Shown in pieces: positions 40,419 through 49,131 of a stretch of DNA of 64,000 nt. This DNA comes from Thermococcus nautili (GTDB lineage Archaea; Methanobacteriota_B; Thermococci; Thermococcales; Thermococcaceae). Within the stretch, counting starts at the first letter, position 1, and each line of letters opens with the position of its first letter. The translations under genes were made by a program, and so were the position numbers. The DNA is taken from assembly GCF_000585495.1 (NCBI RefSeq), contig NZ_CP007264.1:1736001-1800000 (forward strand), given 5' to 3'. The notes below the pieces were generated by a model, which saw only the letters and a program-made list of their open reading frames with translations, was not told the origin of the DNA and made no database searches.

Positions 40419-41534
40419 CTAAGAGGCCTTCGCGAGGTCGAGCTCCTCAACCTTGAAGTAGCCGTAGATTGTTAGGGGGTTCCCGTTTTCGTCTATGGAG
40501 GTGAAGTGGCCGTCAACTTCCAGAGGAATGAATATCTTCGGTGCGACCCTGGCTTTGCCCGTCATTGAAACCCCTTCGACCCCAGTATAGCTCCAGGTGC
40601 CCTCGACGACCCTGAACTTAATGCCGGAGAACTCAACGGTTCCGTCCGGTTTGGTGTCCCAGCTCCAAGCGTGGCCGAAGAAATCGCTCCAAGTTCCGCT
40701 CTGGGGCACGAGAAGATTTCTGCCGCTCCAGTCAGCCCATATTCCCACGTGGAGAACCGCGAACCAGCCGTAGTAGAGGTTCATCAGGTCGGTGTTCAGC
40801 TCGTCCATTATGTTCTGGTCGCCGCCCATATAGGGAATCGCGGACTTCCCAACGGCCATGGGGTTAGTGTAGAGGAGCTGTCTTCCCTGGTAGTCCATTT
40901 CAAAGCCAACAACCTGGTTCTCTCCGTAGTTGGCCGAAGCCCAGCCCATATCCCAGGGGTATATGAACGCGTCGCTTGCCCTCGTTGTGTACCACACCTT
41001 TATCGTGAGTGGCTCCTCCATCGCCGCCGCCTTTACCGGCGTTATGACGGTCTCGTACTCGTACACCTCAAAGGTTCCCACCTCGACCTTTGAGCCCGAG
41101 AAGTCCATTCCGTAAACTGTGATGTTCGCCTTCCTTTCCGTCTTCTCAATCCTGTACTCGTAGAGCGGGCTCGTCTCGTTGGGCCTGACCTTGTAGAGGA
41201 CGACGTAGTGTGTTATGACGTATTTTTCCCCGTTCACGTCTATCGGTGAGTACTCCCAGGGGTTCGTCCAGTACAGTTCCTCACTGGGGGTTGGGGTGGT
41301 AGATGTGGGGGTTTCCGTCTGGCTTGGAGTGGGGGAAGAGGTTGAGTGTGTCTCAGAGGGCGTTTCCGTCGTTCCCTGCGATGAGGTGGGCGTTTGAGAT
41401 GTTGAACTCTCCCATCCCTGTGAGTGTGAAGTCGTTTCGGGCGTTTCCGAAGAGGAGGTTCCGCCCGAGCCCGTGCATCCGCTCGCGAGCAGGACAACCG
41501 CCACGAGCAACAGGGCGAGTGCAAACTTTTTCAT
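40419..41534 (-). CDS. Hypothetical lipoprotein with Ser/Thr/Pro-rich stalk
   Basis: A 371-residue exported protein. The signal sequence ends in a lipobox LLASGC with acceptor Cys20. A long low-complexity stalk (about 21-85) of Ser, Thr, Pro, Glu and Gln follows, a typical site of O-glycosylation and spacing from the membrane. The remainder is a beta-rich globular domain with many aromatic residues (YWTNPWEYSPIDVNGEKYV, SWDTKPDGTVEF). No binding-protein family was recognised. ATG 41534 follows GGAGATG; TATA box GTATATAAAG at about 41587-41596. Confidence 0.75.
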   Translation of the reverse strand: MKKFALALLLVAVVLLASGCTGSGGTSSSETPETTSHSQGWESSTSQTPTSSQGTTETPSETHSTSSPTPSQTETPTSTTPTPSEELYWTNPWEYSPIDVNGEKYVITHYVVLYKVRPNETSPLYEYRIEKTERKANITVYGMDFSGSKVEVGTFEVYEYETVITPVKAAAMEEPLTIKVWYTTRASDAFIYPWDMGWASANYGENQVVGFEMDYQGRQLLYTNPMAVGKSAIPYMGGDQNIMDELNTDLMNLYYGWFAVLHVGIWADWSGRNLLVPQSGTWSDFFGHAWSWDTKPDGTVEFSGIKFRVVEGTWSYTGVEGVSMTGKARVAPKIFIPLEVDGHFTSIDENGNPLTIYGYFKVEELDLAKAS

Positions 41535-41609
41535 ACTAAACATCTCCTAACTCTTTGATTTAGGCCCAGAAAAGCAAAGGGCATCTTTATATACTCCGCG
41601 CTCATTCTA

Positions 41610-42284
41610 TTAAAACTTTTTTAGGGATTCAAGCAAACTTGAAGTTTTTAAAATATCGTGAAGCGGGACAGGTCCGGCACCTGCCAATCTTCCCGCAAAC
41701 TCCGCGAGGTCGAAGACATGCCCAGCTTTCTCAATAACCCCAACGTCGGCAGTCGCCACTGTTTCGAACGCCTTGAGCTCGTGGTCTGGACTTTTGACGA
41801 GCCTGACCTCTCCGGGAACCCCAAACTCGTCAAGGAGTTCCTCAGTGAGCTTCCTAACGACCCCGCTCCCCGGGTTGTTCTTCCCGTAGAAGAAGACCGC
41901 CCTCCCGGGTGAAAGCTCCGCCAGGGCCGAGACAATGAGCCTCAAGTTGTTCCCGGTCTCCCCGTGCGGTCTGTACTTTCCCCTATAAGCCAAGTCCCTA
42001 ATGAGGCCGTCCTCGCACAGGATAGCCCTCCCCGCGAGGAGCGATTCAAGGGTTATGAGAACGTTGAAGCCATCAACCCCGAGAACCCGGCCCCTAATCT
42101 CATCCGGCCGAAGGAGTTTTCGCTTAACTTCCTCAATCCAGGAATCCGGGAAGGCGCACCTTGCAAGAAGATGCCTCTCCTCCTTCCTCAGCCTGTAGTG
42201 GTTGGCCACGAAGTCCAACGCAACGCTCTTCCTGTAGCCCCTGTTGAGGAGGTACTTAAGGTCTCTGTACGCCTCAGCCAGCAT
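41610..42284 (-). CDS. DUF434/DUF5616 family protein
   Basis: A 224-residue protein. The N-terminal DUF434 part (MLAEAYRDLKYLLNRGYRKSVALDFVANHYRL) is helical. The second part begins VLGVDGFNVLITLESLLAGRAIL, with VDGFN, CEDG and further acidic residues, resembling a PIN/NYN-like nuclease core, though this is a structural guess. It lies 20 nt downstream of the HD-domain gene. ATG 42284 has no good ribosome binding site. The frame is open further up to 42443 but that part lies inside the upstream gene. Confidence 0.72.
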   Translation of the reverse strand: MLAEAYRDLKYLLNRGYRKSVALDFVANHYRLRKEERHLLARCAFPDSWIEEVKRKLLRPDEIRGRVLGVDGFNVLITLESLLAGRAILCEDGLIRDLAYRGKYRPHGETGNNLRLIVSALAELSPGRAVFFYGKNNPGSGVVRKLTEELLDEFGVPGEVRLVKSPDHELKAFETVATADVGVIEKAGHVFDLAEFAGRLAGAGPVPLHDILKTSSLLESLKKF

Positions 42285-42304
42285 GGTTAAAAATTGAGAA
42301 GGGT

Positions 42305-43081
42305 TCAGATAACCTTTTCGAGGGTCTCGCCGTCCTTGCCGGTGTGAATCCTTAGCCTGACCTTGCCCGCCAGCAGGGAGCTCTTGACCTTCTTCGTCAG
42401 AATCTCGTCCACCTGGAAGATTCCTGCCGGGTGCTTCATCCATATCTCGATGAGTATCGGCTGTCTCTCGTCGCCCTCCCTTATCTCCACGCGCTCTATT
42501 GCCAAGGCCGAGACGGCATGTATGTCAACGCGGTCCTTCTTGTGGACGAGCCTGCTCCTTCCCGCCTCCATGTCGCAGCCGTCCGCTATCGTGACGAGCG
42601 AGCCCTCTATCGTCGTGCACGGCACGTGCTCGTCGTGGGTGTATATCGCGTTGAGCGTCAGGGCCTTGAGGAGTAGCGGGTCGCGCCTTTCAAACTCCCC
42701 CACGAGCTTCTCAACTATCGGCTCGGCTAAGAAAACGCTGAACTCGTAGTGGTTTATCCTGTGTATCATGTTGCCGATGTCGTGCAGGAGCGCTCCGAAG
42801 GCGACGATGAACTTGCTCCACCAGAAAGGTTTACCGAGCTTCTCGGCCGTCGTCTGGATTCCGAACTTCCTGAGGATTCTCAGCAGTTCCAAGGCTCTCC
42901 TCGTCGTCAGGAGGACGTGGACCGGCCCGTGGTCGTTGAACTGGTAGACGTTGAGCACTATGTAGTTGGTGGTGTCGAAGTAGTAGTGGTACTCCCTGAA
43001 GGTTCTCTCGTAGGTCTCGAAAAGCCTGTCGTCGTCGAGGAGTTCTCTAATCTCCTTCAGAAGTTCCTCCTCGGTGTACAT
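42305..43081 (-). CDS. HD-domain phosphohydrolase
   Basis: A 258-residue metal-dependent phosphohydrolase. The HD signature is complete: NDHGPVHV with His, ALLHDIGNMIHR with His-Asp, YTHDEHVPC with His, and IADGCDME with the last Asp. A C-terminal alpha/beta part (residues 190-258) follows. The substrate is probably a nucleotide or cyclic nucleotide. GGGTGGGAG before ATG 43081 sets the start. The DUF434 gene is directly downstream and probably co-transcribed. Confidence 0.85.
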   Translation of the reverse strand: MYTEEELLKEIRELLDDDRLFETYERTFREYHYYFDTTNYIVLNVYQFNDHGPVHVLLTTRRALELLRILRKFGIQTTAEKLGKPFWWSKFIVAFGALLHDIGNMIHRINHYEFSVFLAEPIVEKLVGEFERRDPLLLKALTLNAIYTHDEHVPCTTIEGSLVTIADGCDMEAGRSRLVHKKDRVDIHAVSALAIERVEIREGDERQPILIEIWMKHPAGIFQVDEILTKKVKSSLLAGKVRLRIHTGKDGETLEKVI

Positions 43082-43179
43082 TCTCCCACCCAAGGGCCAA
43101 ACGGCGGGGAGAATTTAAGGGTTTTGAACGGGATTCGGTGAAAAAGGCTGGCGTTTGCAGGGAGGTTTTGACGTATCTG

Positions 43180-43198
43180 CTCAAACTCAATGTTTGAG
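43180..43198 (+). promoter_or_regulatory. Inverted repeat before hicBA
   Basis: CTCAAAC-TCAAT-GTTTGAG, perfect 7-bp arms and a 5-nt spacer, ends 2-3 nt before the TATA box (GTTTTTATAACC, 43200-43211) and so overlaps the TFB recognition element. It is placed to act as operator for HicB autorepression. Confidence 0.5.
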
Positions 43199-43244
43199 AA
43201 GTTTTTATAACCCCCCACGTTGAAACCTCACTGGGGTGTGTAGG

Positions 43245-43472
43245 GTGAAGCTGAAAGTTGTGCTTGAACCCCAGCCTGAAGGTGGATACGTCGCGTACGT
43301 TCCCGCGTTGCCCGGTTGCGTGAGTCAGGGTGAGACAGTAGAGGAGGCTCTCAAAAACATTAGGGAGGCAATAGAGCTGTACCTTGAGGTAGCTGAAGAG
43401 ATGAAGCTTCAAGAGACCCTGCGCGAGATAAAGCGCAAGAATAACGTCCAAATTGCGGAGGTTTCGGTGTGA
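43245..43472 (+). CDS. hicB: HicB-like antitoxin
   Basis: A 75-residue protein with the partial RNase H-like HicB fold: VVLEPQPEGGYVAYVPALPGCVSQGETVEEALKNIREAIELYLE. A short basic C-terminal tail takes the place of the usual HTH. HicB binds and inhibits the HicA ribonuclease and, with it, represses its own promoter. GTG 43245 is preferred because it is followed at once by the conserved strand; GTG 43236 is an alternative start. It overlaps hicA by GTGA. Confidence 0.88.
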   Translation: MKLKVVLEPQPEGGYVAYVPALPGCVSQGETVEEALKNIREAIELYLEVAEEMKLQETLREIKRKNNVQIAEVSV

Positions 43473-43696
43473 AACTTCCACGTGATGTTTCGGGGCTTGA
43501 GCTTATAAAAGCCCTCCAGAAACTGGACTACAAACCCGTAAGACAAAAGGGCTCTCACGTCGTTCTCGTCAACGATTCGGGCAAGATGGTCGTTGTTCCT
43601 CTCCACAAGCGTCTTAAAACTGGCCTCTTGAAGGCCATAATGCGCGAGGTTGGTATAACAACGGCCGAGCTGTTGGAACTGCTTGATGACCCGTAA
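43469..43696 (+). CDS. hicA: HicA-like mRNA interferase toxin
   Basis: A 75-residue double-stranded-RNA-binding-fold toxin with catalytic His in KGSHVVLVN and the basic VPLHKRLKTGLLKAIMREVG segment. It cleaves mRNA independently of the ribosome when not bound by HicB. The start is GTG 43469, overlapping the stop of hicB; antitoxin-first order is the less common arrangement. Its 3' end is directly adjacent to the convergent PIN gene. Confidence 0.9.
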   Translation: MKLPRDVSGLELIKALQKLDYKPVRQKGSHVVLVNDSGKMVVVPLHKRLKTGLLKAIMREVGITTAELLELLDDP

Positions 43697-44113
43697 TCAC
43701 TCAAGCATGCCTTCGAGCTCAAGTATCTTTTTCGAGCGGAGGTAAACCACTGGGATACCCCTCTCGCGGAGGCGCTTCTTCAGGCCCTTATCGTTGGTGC
43801 AGACTATTACCCTCTCGTTCTTGACGGCGAAGTCGTAAATCTGGTCGTCTATCGGCCTCTTCCCGAACTCCCCGATTTCAACGGTCTCGAAGCGCTCAGC
43901 TAATTTCTTCGCCATCCTGACCGCGAGCAAATCTCTTCCTCGCGTCTTCCGCTCTATGACGTCGAGTTCTTCGAGAACCACGTTTGGAACGACGATTTTG
44001 AACTTCACGTCGAGGATTCTGTTGAGCTCGGAAACTATGTCGACCCCGAACTGGCCGGGAACGAGGAGGAAGTTGGTGTCTGGAAGAACGAGCCATTCTC
44101 TCCTATGGGCCAT
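43697..44113 (-). CDS. PIN-domain protein (Fcf1/Utp24-like rRNA-processing nuclease)
   Basis: A 138-residue single PIN domain with the acidic active site: Asp in LPDTNFLLVP, Glu in VVLEELD, Asp in PIDDQIYDFA and Asp in CTNDKGLKKRL. It is located directly after aIF2-gamma, the conserved archaeal position of the Fcf1-like PIN protein thought to process pre-rRNA. This, and the lack of a VapB partner, argue against a toxin. ATG 44113 follows GGTGGT. Confidence 0.82.
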   Translation of the reverse strand: MAHRREWLVLPDTNFLLVPGQFGVDIVSELNRILDVKFKIVVPNVVLEELDVIERKTRGRDLLAVRMAKKLAERFETVEIGEFGKRPIDDQIYDFAVKNERVIVCTNDKGLKKRLRERGIPVVYLRSKKILELEGMLE

Positions 44114-44144
44114 CGCGACCACCGGGAAGAAAAGGGAAGAAGGG

Positions 44145-45371
44145 TCACTCCTTTATGAAGCCGTAGCCGATGAGGCGCCACCTTGAGCCAACCTGCCTGC
44201 TGATGGCAACCCTGTCTCCAACTTCAGCGCAGACCGGAATCTGGAGCTTGAGCTCGACCTCGTCCTTGCCGAGCCCGGTGACGAGGCCCATCGTTCTGGC
44301 GGTGCCAACGTTGAGGAGGAGCACTTCCTTCCTCTTGATGGGCTCGACCTTGAGCTCGTCCTCGGTTCCAACGACGCGCTCGAGCAGGTGGACTTCGAGG
44401 CGGAGCTCGTCCCACACCGGGGGTAACTTCCCGGGCTTTCCGACGACGTTTCCGGCCATGAGGTCGCCCTTGGTGAGGTAGGGGTCGAGTTTGGTTCCGA
44501 CGCCGACGAGTCCACCTGGGTAGGCCTCCTCGACGAACCTTCCTCCAGCCTGGAGCGAGACAATCTCGGTCGTTATCGGCTCGTACTTGATTCTGCCGTG
44601 CTCCTCGTAGGGAACGCCCGGGCGAATCTCTATCTCGTCTCCGACCCTGAGCTTGCCTTGGACTATCGAACCGCCGATGACACCACCGATGAGCTTCTCC
44701 GGCGGAGTTCCGGGCTTGTTGACGTCGAAGCTCCTAAGGACGAGCATCTTGGGCGGCTTGTTCGGGTCGCGCTCGGGAGTGGGTATGAACTTCTCTATTG
44801 CAGCGAGCAGAACGTCAACGTTCGCGCCGTGAAGTGCCGAAATCGGGATTATCGGGGCGTTCTCGGCGACGGTTCCAGCTACGAACTCCTTAATCTCCTG
44901 GTAGCGCTTCATAACGGTCTCCCTATCCACGAGCTCAATCTTGTTGAGCGCTATAACTATGTTCCTGTTGCCGACTATCTGCAAAGCCATCAGGTGCTCC
45001 CTGGTCTGGGGCATGACTCCCTCGTTCGCCGCAACGACGAGAACGGCACCGTCCATGAGCGAGGCGCCAGCGAGCATCGTCGTCATCAGCGCCTCGTGAC
45101 CGGGAGCGTCTATGAAGGAAACGCGCCTCTCAAACTCGGTCTCGGCGCCACAGTACGGGCAGACCGGAGAGGTTGAATACCTGCCACACTTCGGGCACTT
45201 TCTTATCTCCGCGTCCGCGAAGCCTATCTTTATCGTGATACCCCTTCTCAGCTCCTCGCTGTGCGTGTCGGTCCATATTCCGGTTAGAGCCTTGGTGAGC
45301 GTCGTCTTTCCGTGGTCAACGTGACCTACCATACCAATGTTAACCTCGGCCTGCCTAAACTTCTTGGCCAT
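44145..45371 (-). CDS. eif2g: Translation initiation factor aIF2 gamma subunit
   Basis: A 408-residue GTPase that carries initiator Met-tRNA to the ribosome with the alpha and beta subunits. G1 is GHVDHGKTT, the switch region has [10 protein letters not shown]3 is DAPGHE, G4 is NKIE. A zinc knuckle ([16 protein letters not shown]) lies near residues 60-75, and two C-terminal beta-barrels follow. GGTGAGAG before ATG 45371 gives the start. It is the middle gene of the S6e-aIF2-gamma-PIN operon. Confidence 0.97.
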   Translation of the reverse strand: MAKKFRQAEVNIGMVGHVDHGKTTLTKALTGIWTDTHSEELRRGITIKIGFADAEIRKCPKCGRYSTSPVCPYCGAETEFERRVSFIDAPGHEALMTTMLAGASLMDGAVLVVAANEGVMPQTREHLMALQIVGNRNIVIALNKIELVDRETVMKRYQEIKEFVAGTVAENAPIIPISALHGANVDVLLAAIEKFIPTPERDPNKPPKMLVLRSFDVNKPGTPPEKLIGGVIGGSIVQGKLRVGDEIEIRPGVPYEEHGRIKYEPITTEIVSLQAGGRFVEEAYPGGLVGVGTKLDPYLTKGDLMAGNVVGKPGKLPPVWDELRLEVHLLERVVGTEDELKVEPIKRKEVLLLNVGTARTMGLVTGLGKDEVELKLQIPVCAEVGDRVAISRQVGSRWRLIGYGFIKE

Positions 45372-45447
45372 CTCTCTCACCCCTAAGCTTAGAAAGCGGG
45401 GACGTTTATTAAGGTTACCGAGGGGAGAAGAGGAAAATCGAAGGAGT

Positions 45448-45828
45448 TCAAAGAACTATCTTCAGGTTGACCTGGACGATGTTCGGGCTTATGGTGTTGC
45501 CGTGGACGGTCTTCTTCCTCCTCTCACCCTTCTCCCTGGGCCTAAAGCCCGGTCCCTTTGAGAGGAGTATCTTGACCCTCCTCGGGCCGTGGACGTCGGG
45601 CCTCATGGGGAAGCCGTCCTTGTCGGTTCCGCCGGTTATCTTGAGCTTGGCATCCTCCGGAATGCTCTCGTCGCCGAATATCTCCCTGAGGTTGAGTCCG
45701 AGTTCCTTCGCTGAGATTTCCTCGCCTATGCGCTTTCCTACGAGCTTCTCTGCCTCTCCACGGGTTATCTCAACCTGCTTCGCTATACCGGTCTTCGGGT
45801 TCGATATAACGAGCTTGAAAGTGGCCAT
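45448..45828 (-). CDS. rps6e: Ribosomal protein S6e
   Basis: A 126-residue small-subunit protein beginning [14 protein letters not shown], with the diagnostic [25 protein letters not shown] centre and a basic C-terminus. ATG 45828 follows GGAGGT; five more codons are open upstream. It precedes aIF2-gamma, the order seen in most Euryarchaeota. Confidence 0.97.
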   Translation of the reverse strand: MATFKLVISNPKTGIAKQVEITRGEAEKLVGKRIGEEISAKELGLNLREIFGDESIPEDAKLKITGGTDKDGFPMRPDVHGPRRVKILLSKGPGFRPREKGERRKKTVHGNTISPNIVQVNLKIVL

Positions 45829-45958
45829 TCCTCCCACCTCCATTCATCAGCGGGATTCATTGGGCAGAGCCCTTTCCCGAGCGGTCTTGAACGGAGCGTT
45901 TAAAAACCTTACCGTGAAGCTTAAATATCATGGAGAAAACTCAAGGGCAGGTGATAGC

Positions 45959-46129
45959 ATGGCGAAGGAAAAGACCACACTTCCGCCGACCGGAGCGGGG
46001 CTGATGAGGTTCTTCGACGAGGACACGAGGGCCATAAAGGTCAGCCCGAAGGGCGTCATAGCGATGACCCTCATACTGGTTGCGATAGAGTTTCTGCTTC
46101 ACGCCTTCGGTCCGAGCATCTTTGGCTAA
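45959..46129 (+). CDS. Preprotein translocase Sec61-beta (SecG-like) subunit
   Basis: A 56-residue tail-anchored subunit of the SecYEG/Sec61 channel: MAKEKTTLPPTGAGLMRFFD, then one transmembrane helix (ALTLI-type stretch VIAMTLILVAIEFLLHAFG). It is short and is easily lost inside a longer frame that runs antisense to S6e. AGGTGAT before ATG 45959 and TATA GCTTAAATAT (45918-45927) mark the real gene. Its last 4 nt overlap the convergent CdvA-like gene. Confidence 0.93.
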   Translation: MAKEKTTLPPTGAGLMRFFDEDTRAIKVSPKGVIAMTLILVAIEFLLHAFGPSIFG

Positions 46130-46776
46130 AGGAAGCTCGTTTTCTTCAATCCCCTCGCGTTTAATTCCTCGTCTATTATCCCCCTGACAACTTCCTCAAG
46201 CTGTCTCTGGATGAGGGCTTCAACGTCGGCCTTAATCTTGTCTATGTCGCCCCTGAGACCCTCGAGGAGCCTTATGTACTCCCTCGCCATCTCGAGCTGG
46301 CCTTCCTGCCTCACCAGCTGTTCCTTGAGGTGCTCGAAGTCGTCTTTCATGACCTGGAACTTTCTGAGCTCGCGCTGTAGCTCGTCGAGCTCTCTCTTGA
46401 GGCGGTAGTTTTCTTCCTTGAGCTGTTCTATGAGCTTCTCCTTGGCCTCAAGCTCGGCCATCAGGTTGTTGTACTCCTCCGCTATCTGGTGGAGCCTCTC
46501 GATTTCCCTCAGCGGAGGCACCTTTCCGTCGCCGAGAATTATGACGTCCGGCCCAACGTTCACGATGTCGTTGGGGGTTATCTTGAGCTTTTTCTCGCTC
46601 GTGAATATGCTCTGACCCTTTCCAAGGTTCTCGACTTCCTTCATCTTCAGGATGAAGTAGAACTGGTCGCCCTCAACCTCGACGTTTATATCGGTGACGT
46701 AGCCGAGTATCTTGCCATCTGTAAGGGAAATCACGAACTTGTTTATCAGCTGGTTGGCCCGCGCTTCCTCAGACAT
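46126..46776 (-). CDS. CdvA-like protein (PRC-barrel plus coiled coil)
   Basis: A 216-residue protein. Residues 1-95 form a PRC-barrel-like beta domain (FVISLTDGKILGYVTDINVEV, KKLKITPNDIVNVGPDVIILGDG). Residues 97-190 are a long coiled coil (ERLHQIAEEYNNLMAELEAKEKL, EENYRLKRELDELQRELRKF). A short tail ends GLKKTSFL. This is the domain plan of CdvA, which anchors ESCRT-III (CdvB) rings to the membrane in Sulfolobus. Thermococcales divide with FtsZ and are not known for a full Cdv system, so the role here may differ. GGTGGTGAA precedes ATG 46776. Confidence 0.72.
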   Translation of the reverse strand: MSEEARANQLINKFVISLTDGKILGYVTDINVEVEGDQFYFILKMKEVENLGKGQSIFTSEKKLKITPNDIVNVGPDVIILGDGKVPPLREIERLHQIAEEYNNLMAELEAKEKLIEQLKEENYRLKRELDELQRELRKFQVMKDDFEHLKEQLVRQEGQLEMAREYIRLLEGLRGDIDKIKADVEALIQRQLEEVVRGIIDEELNARGLKKTSFL

Positions 46777-46868
46777 ATTCACCACCGCTGGATTTTGTCT
46801 CCCGGCATACTTAACCTTTCCGCCAAACCTTTTAAAGGCCCGAAAGAACTTCAGCCCGGTGAGGAGAG

Positions 46869-47417
46869 ATGATAATATTCGCCGGGCGCTCCAACGTGGG
46901 GAAGAGCACCCTCATATTCAGGCTGACCGGGAAGAAAGTTAGGCGAGGTAAGAGGCCCGGCGTGACGAGGAAGCCCGTCGAAATCGAGTGGCGGGGGAAG
47001 AAAATCGTCGATTTACCGGGTTTCGGTTTCATGAGCGGGCTTCCGAAGCACGTCCAGGAGCGGATAAAGGACGAGATAGTGCACTTCATCGAGGACAACG
47101 CCGATGAGATAGAGCTCGCCGTCCTCGTCGTTGACGGCAAGGCCGCTCCCGAGATTATAGAGCGCTGGGAGAAGAGGGGCGAAATCCCGATAGATGTGGA
47201 GTTCTACCAGTTCCTCAGGGAGCTGGAGATACCTGTTGTAGTGGCAGTCAACAAGGTTGACAAGGTCAAGAACGTCGAGCGGGTCGTCCACTTCCTCGCC
47301 GAGAAGTTCGGCGTCCCCTACTCCGAGATTCCCGAGACCTTCGTTCCAATCTCTGCCAAGTTCGGGAAGAACCTCGACGAGCTCAGAAGGTTGATGGAAA
47401 AGAAAATCCGCTCATAG
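46869..47417 (+). CDS. engB: GTP-binding protein EngB
   Basis: A 182-residue TRAFAC GTPase of the EngB/YsxC family, needed for large-subunit ribosome maturation in bacteria. G1 GRSNVGKST at 6-14, G3 DLPGFGF, G4 NKVDK and G5 ISAKFG are all present; the protein starts immediately with the first strand. GGTGAGGAGAG before the ATG is the ribosome binding site. It overlaps the convergent regulator gene by 6 nt. Confidence 0.93.
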   Translation: MIIFAGRSNVGKSTLIFRLTGKKVRRGKRPGVTRKPVEIEWRGKKIVDLPGFGFMSGLPKHVQERIKDEIVHFIEDNADEIELAVLVVDGKAAPEIIERWEKRGEIPIDVEFYQFLRELEIPVVVAVNKVDKVKNVERVVHFLAEKFGVPYSEIPETFVPISAKFGKNLDELRRLMEKKIRS

Positions 47418-47876
47418 AATCTCCAGAACGAGGTGGGTGTTGGTCTCCTTCACCCCGTCGAGGGAAGCTATCTCCTCAAGGATTTCGTCGAGCTTGGTCT
47501 TGTCGGCCTCGATTATTAAATCAACGTCGCCGGTGACGCGGTAGATTTTCTTTATCTTGAGCCTCCTTATCGCATCGTAGACTTGCCTCCTCTTGGTCGG
47601 CTCTATCTTGACGAAGACGAAGACGTCGCCCTTCTTCTCGCCGAGCAGTTCAAGGGCCTTGTCCGTCAAATCGATAAAGCCCCTGCCGGTCCTTATGTAG
47701 CCAAGCTCCTTGAGAACCTTGAGGTGGTTGCTCAGAGCCTGTCTCGTTATTCCGAGTTCCCTCGCAAGCTCGTCCTGGGTCTTCTCGACGGTGTGAACTT
47801 CTATGGTCTTTCCGTCCTCGTAGAGCTTCCTGAGAAGCTTAACCTGCCTCGGGGTGAGGGTGTTCCTCTCAACCAT
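47412..47876 (-). CDS. Lrp/AsnC-like transcriptional regulator
   Basis: A 154-residue regulator with a winged helix (KTQDELARELGITRQALSNHLKVLKELGYI, about 32-62) and a C-terminal alpha/beta RAM-like domain (KGDVFVFVKIEPTKRRQVYDAIRRL, TGDVDLIIEADKTKLDEILEEIASLDGVKETNTHLV) used for oligomerisation and small-molecule binding. The spacing between domains is unusual for classical Lrp, so it may belong to a related archaeal group. The target genes are unknown; Clp1 is divergent from it. Confidence 0.82.
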   Translation of the reverse strand: MVERNTLTPRQVKLLRKLYEDGKTIEVHTVEKTQDELARELGITRQALSNHLKVLKELGYIRTGRGFIDLTDKALELLGEKKGDVFVFVKIEPTKRRQVYDAIRRLKIKKIYRVTGDVDLIIEADKTKLDEILEEIASLDGVKETNTHLVLEIL

Positions 47877-48022
47877 GAGCCTTCACCTTACCGTTTTTCC
47901 AATTTGAGCGCGATAAACGTCAAACCTAACTTTTCATTTTCTCACTGGGAGTGATGCATCTTATAAGTTTTTCTAAGTTTCCCGGACTCAAGGTTTTTAA
48001 CTCCCGGCGGAAACCTTAAACC

Positions 48023-49084
48023 ATGAACAAGGCCATCTACACCCGCGATGTTCCACCGGACAGGCTTGAACTCCTCGCCGAACTCTCGTCCCGCGACGCG
48101 GTTAAGGTCATGGTCATAGGGGGCCTCGACGCCGGAAAGAGCACCCTTGTAACGTTTCTGGCCAACGAGCTCCTCAGCCTTGGGAGGAGCGTCGCGGTGG
48201 TTGATTCCGATGTGGGTCAGAAGGGCATCCTGCCACCTGCCACGATAAGCCTCGCCCTTCCGGATGAGAACTTCTCCAGCCTTTCTGAGCTTGAGGGGGT
48301 TGCCCACTACTTCATAGGCACCGTATCCCCTTCCCAGTTCACAGGTGAGATGGCCGTTGGGGTGAAGAGGCTCGTTGAGCTCGCCGAGAGGAGCGCCGAA
48401 ATCGTTCTGATAGACACAACCGGCTTTGTAACAGGGCCTGGCTTCGAGATGAAGCGCCTCAAGGCGGAGCTCGTGAGGCCAGACCTGATAGTCCTCCTCG
48501 AGCGGAACGGCGAGCTGGACTCCCTGGCGAGGGCTTTGAGCCCCTACGGCGAGGTCGTCAGGCTGACCGTTAGCGAGAACGCGAAAGCCGTTGCGCGGGA
48601 GGAGAGGCGGGAGATAAGGTTCGAGAAGTGGAGGACATACTTCTCCAATGCCAGGCTCGCCGAGTTCAGCCTTTCTGAGGTCACTTTAACTGGAACTTCG
48701 CTCTTCACCGGCCGTCCCCTCGATGAGAGGGAAAAGACCCTCCTCTCGCGGGCCTTCAGGTGGCTCGTTTTAGCGGGCTGGGAAAACGAGGGGCGCTACA
48801 CGGTCGTCAAGGCCGACGAGGAGAGCTTCCCAAGGGGCTACCGCTCGATTCACGCCGTTGACTTCGAAAGGCTAAGCAACCTGCTCGTGGGTCTCCTCGA
48901 CGGGGACGGGCTGTGTCTCGGCCTTGGAATCCTCAAGTGGGTGAACTTCAGCGCCGAAACGCTTCAACTGCTCACCCCGCTCGACGAGGTGGCACTTGGA
49001 GAGGTTAGGGAACTCCGCTTCGGCAGGATGAGGGTCCTTGAGACCGGCGAGGAACTTGGTCTCATGAGGAGAGACGAACTTTGA
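48023..49084 (+). CDS. clp1: Polynucleotide 5'-kinase Clp1/Grc3-like
   Basis: A 353-residue RNA/DNA 5'-hydroxyl kinase. The P-loop is GGLDAGKST at 33-41, followed by VVDSDVGQKG (Asp-rich metal site) and IDTTGFVTGPGFEMKRLK, typical of the Clp1 family; the C-terminal part is a beta domain. The Pyrococcus homologue phosphorylates 5'-OH ends and may act with the RNA ligase encoded at 56 kb in healing RNA breaks. TATA-like GGTTTTTAAC lies at about 47992-48001; no strong ribosome binding site is seen, so the mRNA may have a very short leader. Confidence 0.9.
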   Translation: MNKAIYTRDVPPDRLELLAELSSRDAVKVMVIGGLDAGKSTLVTFLANELLSLGRSVAVVDSDVGQKGILPPATISLALPDENFSSLSELEGVAHYFIGTVSPSQFTGEMAVGVKRLVELAERSAEIVLIDTTGFVTGPGFEMKRLKAELVRPDLIVLLERNGELDSLARALSPYGEVVRLTVSENAKAVAREERREIRFEKWRTYFSNARLAEFSLSEVTLTGTSLFTGRPLDEREKTLLSRAFRWLVLAGWENEGRYTVVKADEESFPRGYRSIHAVDFERLSNLLVGLLDGDGLCLGLGILKWVNFSAETLQLLTPLDEVALGEVRELRFGRMRVLETGEELGLMRRDEL

Positions 49085-49131
49085 ACCCATAAGGTTTTAA
49101 AGACTAACCATAACGGTTGGACGGTGGTAGC

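Noticed and set aside
43697-44113. VapC toxin
   Set aside because: The PIN domain lacks an adjacent VapB antitoxin and sits in the conserved S6e-aIF2-gamma operon, which indicates the Fcf1-like rRNA-processing group. The nearby HicBA genes are on the other strand.
45467-45958. N-terminal extension of the Sec61-beta frame
   Set aside because: The frame is open far upstream but runs antisense to S6e. The ribosome binding site, TATA box and homology all place the start at 45959.
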